Positions 1 to 4,345 of a stretch of DNA of 11,268 nucleotides are shown one piece after another (the first letter of the stretch is position 1; the number at the start of each line of letters is the position of its first letter). The notes beneath the pieces are model-generated. The model was not told the origin of the DNA and did not search any database. It saw only the letters and a program-made list of their open reading frames with translations. The stretch is from positions 1-11,268 of the forward strand of contig JAQICK010000167.1 in NCBI GenBank assembly GCA_027858595.1, read 5' to 3'. Position numbers and translations under genes: made by a program. Source of the DNA: Melioribacteraceae bacterium. GTDB lineage: Bacteria; Bacteroidota; Ignavibacteria; Ignavibacteriales; Melioribacteraceae.

Positions 1-53
1 AGTAACAAAATAAGATTGCTGGAATTTTTGCTGTTTTTAACTAAATGATTATT

Positions 54-76
54 GCTGAAATACATAGAACTTAGCC
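54..76 (+). repeat. Right terminal repeat of a second MITE-like element, cut by the window edge
   Basis: These 23 bases match the right end of the MITE at 2810-2832 at 21 of 23 positions, including the outer 12 bases up to AGAACTTAGCC. The two differences are A/T changes. The matching left end would lie before base 1, so only the terminus and about 53 internal bases can be seen. The sequence internal to the repeat (about 35-53) resembles the other copy only loosely. That fits an older or diverged member of the same family. Confidence 0.6.
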
Positions 77-402
77 GTTCTACCAAAACAATGCTGATCA
101 CTTAATCTCTTTTTCTTCCCATGATATTTTTAAACGGACTTTTTAATCCAAAAGATTTCCGATAAAAGCATTCGGGAATGATGCTCAACAATAATATTTC
201 ATTAAGTTTACAGCATTGCTTCCAAAGGTTAGTATGACCATTACAGAGAATTTCAATTTTATGAAAGAATATACACATAAAATGCTGATGCTTAGTTCCA
301 CATACTTTAGTTGAATAATTGAATATTCATACAGTAGTTCTAGATAAAACAGACAAATAGGGTAATATATATTCATAATCTAGGTTTGTAATTTAATAAC
401 AC

Positions 403-433
403 TTTGAATAGGAATACGATTTTGCTATTTTTG
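403..433 (+). promoter_or_regulatory. Bacteroidetes-type promoter for aspS
   Basis: TTTG at 403-406 is followed after exactly 19 bases by TATTTTTG at 426-433. This is a full match to the known Bacteroidetes primary-sigma consensus TTTG-N19/21-TAnnTTTG. It would place the transcript start near 438-442, giving a leader of about 80 nt before the aspS ATG. A second TATTTTTG at 462-469 has no TTTG at the right distance and is less likely to be used. Confidence 0.65.
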
Positions 434-521
434 TGGTCAAAATTTTTATAATATGTAAGAATATTTTTGAAGTTACTTACAAAATTGTAATAAATTCAAA
501 GAATTAAGTCTAGGATTAGCA

Positions 522-2288
522 ATGAAATTTAACAGAAGAACTCACACTTGTGGTGAATTAAGAGAAGAAAACATAGGTGAAAAGATAGTCTTAAATGGGT
601 GGGTTGACACTCGCCGCGATTTAGGTGGAGTTATATTTATCGATTTGAGAGATAGATATGGAATTACTCAAGTTGTATTTGAACCCAATTATAATTCCGA
701 AACGCATAAAGAAGGTTCAAAATTACGGTCAGAATACGTAGTTGCAATTGAAGGAACTGTCCGAAAACGTCCAGGTGATACCACAAACGCGAATCTTCCA
801 ACAGGAATGGTTGATGTAATGGTTGATAAAGTTATACTTTTAAACGAAGCAAAAACTCCGCCGTTCCCTATCCAAAAAAGTGGCGATGTAAATGAAGATA
901 TTAGATTGGAATATCGTTATCTCGATTTACGTGGTGAAAAGATGCAAAAAAATCTTTTAATGCGGTCTAAAATGTATAACTCCGTTCGTAATTACTTTAA
1001 TGATAATGAGTTTCTTGAAATTGAAACTCCTTATTTAATGAAATCTACCCCAGAAGGTGCAAGAGATTTCTTGGTTCCAAGTAGAATCCATCGTGGAAAA
1101 TTTTATGCTTTGCCTCAATCGCCTCAAACATATAAACAACTTTTAATGGTTTCAGGTTTTGATAAATATTTTCAAATAGTTAAGTGTTTTAGAGATGAGG
1201 ATTTACGGGCTGACCGTCAACCAGAATTTACTCAAATTGATATTGAAATGTCATTTGTTGATCAAGAGGATATTTTCTCGATGGTTGAAGGTTTAATGGT
1301 TAAATTGTTTAAAGAGACAAAAAACTATGAATTGGAAACACCTATTAAGCGCTTAGACTTTCACGAAGCAATGGAGAGATATGGAAGTGACAAGCCAGAT
1401 TTACGTTTTGATTTAGAAATGACTACATTAAACGAAGTTTTTAAAGATGCTGAATTTAAGGTTTTTAAGGATGCTCTCGCAAATAATGGAATTATTACTG
1501 GGTTACTTGCAGAAGGTTGTGGAGATTATACACGAAACCAGCTTGATGTACTTACAAATTATGTAAAACAACTTGGTGCTGGCGGTTTAATTTGGATGCG
1601 CGTAAAAGAAGATGGTCTTGAAGCTCCAGTGGCAAAATTTATGTCGGATGAAGAAAAGCAAGGAATTATAGATACTTTGGGTGCAAAACCTGGTGATTTA
1701 TTATTTATTATTTCAGGATCTAAAACGCAATCTCTTTCTATTATGGGCTCATTACGTCTTGAAATGGCAAAAAGATTGGATTTAATAAAACCAGATGCTA
1801 AACCAGCACTTTTATGGGTTACTAACTTTCCTCTTCTTGAGTGGGATGAAGACACAAAGCGATTTTATGCTATGCACCATCCATTTACTTCTCCTAATTT
1901 AAACGAAGTAGATAAATTAGATACAAATCCTGGTGATGTAAATGCTCGTGCTTATGACTTGGTATTAAATGGTAATGAAATTGCTGGTGGTTCAATAAGA
2001 ATTCATAGTGCTGATCTTCAATCCAAAATGTTTGATGCTTTGGGAATTTCAAAAGAAGAAGCCGATACAAAATTTGGATTCTTAATGAATGCATTTAAAT
2101 ATGGTGCTCCACCTCATGGTGGAATTGCTTTTGGATTTGACAGACTTGCAATGCTTTTCGCAAACGAGAATTCAATCCGTGAAGTAATAGCTTTTCCTAA
2201 AACGAGTAGTGCTGCTTCATTAATGGATCACTCACCATCTGACGTGGACGAAGCACAATTGAAAGAACTTTTTATAAAAATCAGATAG
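522..2288 (+). CDS. aspS: Aspartate--tRNA ligase (AspRS)
   Basis: Class IIb aminoacyl-tRNA synthetase that activates aspartate with ATP and attaches it to tRNA-Asp in the cytoplasm. It has 588 residues, the usual length of bacterial-type AspRS. The order is an N-terminal OB-fold anticodon-binding domain (about 1-105, with GWVDTRRDLGGVIFIDLRDR), the start of the catalytic core with motif 1 (FLEIETPYLMKSTPEGARDF, about 164-183), motif 2 (FRDEDLRADRQPEFTQ, about 223-238), a bacterial GAD insertion (about 290-430), and motif 3 (GIAFGFDRLAML, about 534-545). Leu34 in RRDL aligns with E. coli Leu30 rather than with His31 of non-discriminating enzymes such as that of Pseudomonas, so a discriminating enzyme is likely (inference from one position). 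The ATG at 522 lacks a strong Shine-Dalgarno site but begins with the normal family N-terminus. The gene appears monocistronic, with promoter 403-433 and stem-loop 2302-2337. Confidence 0.98.
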   Translation: MKFNRRTHTCGELREENIGEKIVLNGWVDTRRDLGGVIFIDLRDRYGITQVVFEPNYNSETHKEGSKLRSEYVVAIEGTVRKRPGDTTNANLPTGMVDVMVDKVILLNEAKTPPFPIQKSGDVNEDIRLEYRYLDLRGEKMQKNLLMRSKMYNSVRNYFNDNEFLEIETPYLMKSTPEGARDFLVPSRIHRGKFYALPQSPQTYKQLLMVSGFDKYFQIVKCFRDEDLRADRQPEFTQIDIEMSFVDQEDIFSMVEGLMVKLFKETKNYELETPIKRLDFHEAMERYGSDKPDLRFDLEMTTLNEVFKDAEFKVFKDALANNGIITGLLAEGCGDYTRNQLDVLTNYVKQLGAGGLIWMRVKEDGLEAPVAKFMSDEEKQGIIDTLGAKPGDLLFIISGSKTQSLSIMGSLRLEMAKRLDLIKPDAKPALLWVTNFPLLEWDEDTKRFYAMHHPFTSPNLNEVDKLDTNPGDVNARAYDLVLNGNEIAGGSIRIHSADLQSKMFDALGISKEEADTKFGFLMNAFKYGAPPHGGIAFGFDRLAMLFANENSIREVIAFPKTSSAASLMDHSPSDVDEAQLKELFIKIR

Positions 2289-2301
2289 TATAAGCTTTTA
2301 A

Positions 2302-2337
2302 TCGTCACCAAATTCTATTTGCAGAATTTGGTGACGA
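2302..2337 (+). terminator. Perfect 15-bp stem-loop after aspS (possible terminator)
   Basis: TCGTCACCAAATTCT (2302-2316) and AGAATTTGGTGACGA (2323-2337) are perfect inverted repeats around the 6-base loop ATTTGC, starting 14 bases after the aspS stop. The position is right for a transcription terminator. However, the stem is followed by AAAAACATTT rather than a T-run on either strand, so it may instead act as a 3'-end stabiliser or a factor-dependent terminator. The stem itself is certain; its role is inferred. Confidence 0.6.
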
Positions 2338-2374
2338 AAAACATTTCCTTCCCTTCAAAAAAACAAAAAATCAA

Positions 2375-2446
2375 GTAACTTTTACTGACCACGTAATTAT
2401 TACATGTAACTATTACGTCTTTATAAATTCAACATGTAAATATTAC
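2375..2446. repeat. Four iterated near-palindromes, consensus GTAANTATTAC
   Basis: GTAATTATTAC (2393-2403), GTAACTATTAC (2406-2416) and GTAAATATTAC (2436-2446) differ from one another only at the fifth base. A fourth copy, GTAACTTTTAC (2375-2385), departs at one further position. The first is a perfect palindrome about its centre. Start-to-start spacings are 18, 13 and 30 bases. ACATGTAA precedes TATTAC in two copies, making 15-base direct repeats at 2402-2416 and 2432-2446 that match at 14 positions. The arrangement looks like clustered binding sites for a dimeric regulator, but no regulator or target gene can be assigned. Chance recurrence in AT-rich DNA is possible. Confidence 0.4.
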
Positions 2447-2595
2447 TTGTATTTTTTTCATGGTTTCTAAAAACTATCTCTTTAACTTAGTATTCTTGAT
2501 AGAAATTCAATTCTAAAAAAGAAACTGTTGGTCTCTTCAAAAGTAGGAAAATTATTTAAATAAGTAATTTTCAGCATAAGAACTCTGATTATAGT

Positions 2596-2622
2596 GTAGT
2601 TTGTATTACGATTATAAACTAC
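2596..2622. other. Hairpin abutting the MITE insertion site
   Basis: GTAGTTTGTA (2596-2605) can pair fully with TATAAACTAC (2613-2622), with one G-U pair, around the loop TTACGAT. In the sequence before insertion, the hairpin would have been followed directly by TATTTTCT, a T-rich tail resembling a weak terminator. The MITE target duplication CTATTTTC begins at the last base of this stem. Confidence 0.4.
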
Positions 2623-2629
2623 TATTTTC
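2622..2629. repeat. Left copy of 8-bp target-site duplication (CTATTTTC)
   Basis: CTATTTTC lies immediately outside the left terminal inverted repeat of the MITE and is repeated exactly and immediately outside the right one at 2833-2840. The bases next to the two copies on their outer sides differ, so the duplication is exactly 8 bp. This is the classical footprint of transposase-mediated insertion. Confidence 0.75.
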
Positions 2630-2832
2630 GGCTAAGTTCTAATAATGCCAGCAAATAATTCTATTTTATTTGCTCAGTATATTTTCAATGTCATTTCGAA
2701 ATGAGCTTGTTTTGTAGCGATTGAGAACCGTAAGCTCACCGAAGAAAAGGGTTCGAAATGACAAATTCTTTTTTTAGATTATCTATTGATAACATTACAA
2801 TTAAATAATGCTGAATTACTTAGAACTTAGCC
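2630..2832. mobile_element. 203-bp MITE-like non-autonomous element
   Basis: The element is bounded by terminal inverted repeats: GGCTAAGTTCTAA at 2630-2642 and its perfect complement at 2820-2832 (13 of 13). The match extends to 18 of 23 when the inner bases are included. It is flanked by the exact 8-bp duplication CTATTTTC (2622-2629 and 2833-2840). It has no open frame for a transposase, so it would need to be mobilised in trans. Inside are a 9-bp hairpin (AGCAAATAA at 2650-2658 with TTATTTGCT at 2666-2674) and the GTCATTTCGAA palindrome (2689-2763). A second terminus of the same type is at 54-76. The parental insertion-sequence family cannot be named from the ends alone. The exact TIR plus exact TSD make the boundary call strong. 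Confidence 0.78.
2689..2763. repeat. Palindromic GTCATTTCGAA-type repeat nested in the MITE
   Basis: TGTCATTTCGAA (2689-2700) and TTCGAAATGACA (2752-2763) are perfect 12-bp inverted repeats. Between them, GAGCTT (2703-2708) pairs with AAGCTC (2732-2737), so the 75-base unit can fold into a branched hairpin. Repeats beginning GTCATTTCGA are widespread in intergenic regions of Bacteroidetes and relatives (family knowledge). Here the unit lies wholly inside the MITE and is either its core or a secondary insertion. I see no target duplication of its own. Confidence 0.65.
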
Positions 2833-2840
2833 CTATTTTC
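2833..2840. repeat. Right copy of 8-bp target-site duplication (CTATTTTC)
   Basis: Exact copy of 2622-2629, directly abutting the right terminal repeat of the MITE. The next base opens the 20-bp hairpin at 2841-2860. Confidence 0.75.
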
Positions 2841-2860
2841 TAATGTCATATGTGGCATTA
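2841..2860. other. Short hairpin upstream of the pilin-like genes
   Basis: TAATGTCA (2841-2848) pairs with TGTGGCATTA (2851-2860) through eight base pairs including one G-U, leaving the loop TATG. It lies 45 bases before the first pilin-like ATG. It could be an operator or an mRNA leader structure, or could be chance; its function is not visible. Confidence 0.3.
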
Positions 2861-2905
2861 TACTTGAACGGAACAAAATAACATTTATTAACCCAAAGGA
2901 AAAAA

Positions 2906-3286
2906 ATGGGACAACAGCAATTATTACTTATTATACTTGGCATTATTATTGTCGGTGTAGCAATAGTTGTAGGCATCAATATGTTCACAGCACATGCTAT
3001 TGATGCTAAAAGAAATAATTTAACAAATGATCTTATACATCTTGCAAGTGAAGCACAGAAATATTACAAAACTCCTACATCAATGGGAGGTGGTTCACAA
3101 AAGTTTACTGGATGGGAAATTTCATCAAAGTTAGCTACAAATGCAGATGGAACCTTTTCTGCTACTGTTTCTGAACAAGATGTTATCATCATAGGTACAG
3201 GAAACGAAGTTGTACAAGGTAGCGACTCAGTGGAAGTGAAAATAACAGTTTTACCAAATGATTTTAACGTAGAAATAATAAACTAA
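2906..3286 (+). CDS. Pilin-like membrane-anchored protein, copy 1
   Basis: A 126-residue protein of a family I recognise by pattern but cannot name. It starts MGQQQLLLIILGIIIVGVAI, giving a single hydrophobic helix at about residues 5-25. An amphipathic helix follows (about 28-55, ending AQKYY), then P57, a GGG run at 61-63, and F67-x-G-W70, then a probable beta-rich C-terminal half. A long hydrophobic N-terminal helix followed by a small globular domain is the layout of type IV pilins and pseudopilins. Missing are the basic leader, the usual prepilin peptidase site and Glu5; at most, cleavage after Gly2 could occur. AAAGGA at 2895-2900 supports the ATG at 2906. About 42 of its first 70 residues match the next gene, 38 bases downstream, and the pair is probably co-transcribed. 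A surface filament subunit is inference. Confidence 0.75.
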   Translation: MGQQQLLLIILGIIIVGVAIVVGINMFTAHAIDAKRNNLTNDLIHLASEAQKYYKTPTSMGGGSQKFTGWEISSKLATNADGTFSATVSEQDVIIIGTGNEVVQGSDSVEVKITVLPNDFNVEIIN

Positions 3287-3324
3287 ACATAAATAACATT
3301 CTTTAACAAACAAGGAGAAACAAA

Positions 3325-3720
3325 ATGGGTCAACAACAATTATTACTAATCGTACTTGGTGTTATTATAGTAGGTATTGCTGTAGTTGTAGGTATTAACG
3401 TATTTACTGCAAGCAGTTTAGAAGCAAACAAAAGTGCACTTGTAGCTGATTTACAAACAATAGGTTCTATGGCACAACAATACTACAGAAAACCAACTGC
3501 AATGGGTGGTGGTGGAAATTCATTTTTAGGATGGACAGCCCCTGTCTCTTTGAGAGAAACAGCAAATATGGGTGCTATTCTTGATTTTGGAACTGTAACT
3601 GCTACAAATGTTACTTTAGTAGCAACCGGTACTGAAACTGAGTCTGATGGTAAAACACCAATTGAGGTCACAATGGTATTTTCAGCTAACCAGATTGATA
3701 CTGTCTACTTCAGCGAATAA
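3325..3720 (+). CDS. Pilin-like membrane-anchored protein, copy 2
   Basis: A 131-residue paralogue of the preceding protein with the same plan and the same residue numbering: MGQQQLLL start, hydrophobic helix about 5-25, AQQYYR at 50-55, P57, GGGG at 61-64, F67-L-G-W70. The C-terminal halves diverge more, but TGTE near 101-104 and IEVTMVF near 113-119 echo TGNE and VEVKITV in copy 1. Conserved N-terminal and turn motifs with a variable C-terminus are what one expects of filament subunits packing through their N-terminal helices while exposing different surfaces. The start is fixed by AAGGAG at 3312-3317, seven bases before the ATG. This is the last gene of its unit, with a strong terminator at 3746-3783. 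A non-filament membrane protein remains possible. Confidence 0.75.
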   Translation: MGQQQLLLIVLGVIIVGIAVVVGINVFTASSLEANKSALVADLQTIGSMAQQYYRKPTAMGGGGNSFLGWTAPVSLRETANMGAILDFGTVTATNVTLVATGTETESDGKTPIEVTMVFSANQIDTVYFSE

Positions 3721-3745
3721 TTTTTAACTAGTTATTTAGTTTATT

Positions 3746-3783
3746 GGCTAACAAACTGAAAATGTTTGTTAGCCTTTTTTTTT
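3746..3783 (+). terminator. Rho-independent terminator after the pilin-like pair
   Basis: GGCTAACAAAC (3746-3756) and GTTTGTTAGCC (3764-3774) form a perfect 11-bp stem with the loop TGAAAAT, followed at once by nine T residues (3775-3783). It starts 25 bases after the second pilin-like stop codon. It also insulates the toxin-antitoxin unit, whose promoter starts three bases after the T-run. Confidence 0.93.
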
Positions 3784-3786
3784 GGC

Positions 3787-3815
3787 TTGACAAAACAACA
3801 AATATGTAATACATT
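3787..3815 (+). promoter_or_regulatory. Promoter and probable operator of the toxin-antitoxin pair
   Basis: TTGACA (3787-3792) and TACATT (3810-3815) are separated by 17 bases, a sigma-70-like arrangement. Read as a Bacteroidetes-type promoter, TTG is followed after 20 bases by TACATTG, one base short of TAnnTTTG. Both readings put the transcript start at or within a few bases of the toxin ATG at 3822, and no ribosome site precedes that ATG. The palindrome ATGTA-A-TACAT (3804-3814) overlaps the -10 box and would suit repression by a ribbon-helix-helix antitoxin. That is inference. Confidence 0.5.
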
Positions 3816-3821
3816 GTAAAC

Positions 3822-4091
3822 ATGGTTTTATACGATGATAGCATAAAAAAGAAAATAAAAAAACATGAAATACCTAAAACTATCATTCAACAATTTCATA
3901 ATGCTTTTATATCACTTGAGTTAACTGAAGATTTTTCACTTTTCGATATAAAAAGAATCAAAGGGAATTTCGAAAGAAAGTATTATCGTCTTCGAAAAGG
4001 AACCTACAGAGCTATTTTCTATTTAGATGATAAAAATATAATTGTTATTTATATTGGACACAGAAAGGATGTTTATAAATTATGGCTGTAA
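3822..4091 (+). CDS. Type II toxin, RelE/ParE superfamily
   Basis: An 89-residue protein with the compact fold signature of RelE-like toxins: an N-terminal helical hairpin (about 5-35), then the strand-rich core with KRIKGN (44-49), YYRLRKGTYRAIFYL (54-68) and the C-terminal GHRKDVYK (79-86). R56, R58, R63, H80, R81 and Y85 occupy the basic and tyrosine positions commonly used for mRNA cleavage in RelE relatives. An mRNA interferase acting at the ribosome is therefore more likely than a ParE-type gyrase poison, though this is not proven. The toxin gene comes first and overlaps the antitoxin gene by 10 bases, the HigBA-like order. There is no ribosome site before the ATG and the predicted transcript start is next to it, suggesting leaderless, weak toxin translation. 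The strong terminator just upstream isolates the unit. Confidence 0.88.
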   Translation: MVLYDDSIKKKIKKHEIPKTIIQQFHNAFISLELTEDFSLFDIKRIKGNFERKYYRLRKGTYRAIFYLDDKNIIVIYIGHRKDVYKLWL

Positions 4092-4294
4092 AATCAATCA
4101 GATTAAACAAAGAAGAAGAAAAAGTTTTACAATATTTAAAAGAATTTTACAATTGTGATACATCAACCTTAATAAAAAAATCTCTTTCAGAATTGTATGA
4201 AAATGCCCTGGATTCTACAATAATCACCAAATATGAAAGTAGAGAAAAAGAGTCTTCTACGAATCTACTAACAATAGATGAATTGTTAAATTAG
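4082..4294 (+). CDS. Antitoxin, ribbon-helix-helix type, partner of the upstream RelE-like toxin
   Basis: A 70-residue protein. The N-terminus VKSIRLNKEEEKVLQYLKEF (residues 3-22) followed by CDTSTLIKKSLSELYE fits a ribbon-helix-helix DNA-binding domain: one strand (KSIRLN) and two helices. The acidic, Ser/Thr-rich tail ending TIDELLN would wrap the toxin. It should neutralise the RelE-like protein and repress the unit through the palindrome at 3804-3814. The ATG at 4082 overlaps the toxin 3' end by 10 bases, and an AAAGGA stretch lies about 12 bases upstream, so translation is probably coupled. The gene converges with the hydrolase gene, with 51 bases between the two stops and no clear terminator there. 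Confidence 0.82.
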   Translation: MAVKSIRLNKEEEKVLQYLKEFYNCDTSTLIKKSLSELYENALDSTIITKYESREKESSTNLLTIDELLN

Positions 4295-4345
4295 TTAATT
4301 TGGCAGAGTTCTATTTATGACGGCAACAATGCTCTTTTATTTTAA

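Larger units (their letters stand above)
1..521. other. Gene-poor region upstream of aspS
   Basis: I find no convincing gene in these 521 bases. The only open frame of note is a 63-residue minus-strand frame at 185-376, very rich in Ile, Leu and Tyr, with no recognisable motif; it looks like a by-product of AT-rich sequence. The stretch does contain the right end of an inverted-repeat element (54-76) and the aspS promoter (403-433). Nothing else is recognisable between about 77 and 402. Confidence 0.6.
2289..2905. other. 617-bp gene-free region between aspS and the pilin-like pair
   Basis: I see no coding sequence here on either strand. The region instead holds a series of structured elements, each listed separately: a stem-loop (2302-2337), four iterated near-palindromes (2375-2446), a hairpin (2596-2622), a MITE-like element with target duplications (2622-2840) containing two internal hairpins, and a 20-bp hairpin (2841-2860). 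The first pilin-like gene has a good ribosome site at 2895-2900, but I could not identify a convincing promoter for it. Confidence 0.6.

Noticed and set aside
285..300. Possible left end of an inverted-repeat element (TGCTTAGTTCC)
   Set aside because: Only about 8 of 11 bases match GGCTAAGTTCT, the inner bases do not continue the match, and there is no flanking duplication.
185..376. 63-residue minus-strand open frame upstream of aspS
   Set aside because: Hydrophobic, Ile/Leu/Tyr-heavy translation with no motif, no good ribosome site and no neighbour logic; typical of chance frames in AT-rich DNA.
1559..2094. Minus-strand open frames inside aspS
   Set aside because: Shadow frames of a well-conserved full-length synthetase gene; their translations resemble no protein family.
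2375..2446. CRISPR-like array
   Set aside because: Repeats are only 11 bases and AT-rich with uneven spacing (18, 13, 30), and no cas genes are present.
54..2652. Composite transposon carrying aspS between the two element ends
   Set aside because: The terminus at 54-76 is a right end whose element lies to its left. The MITE at 2630-2832 has its own complete ends and its own target duplication, so the two are better read as independent insertions.
4295..4345. Bidirectional terminator between the antitoxin and hydrolase genes
   Set aside because: The 51-base convergent gap has only short, weak complementarity and no stem with a T-run on either strand.
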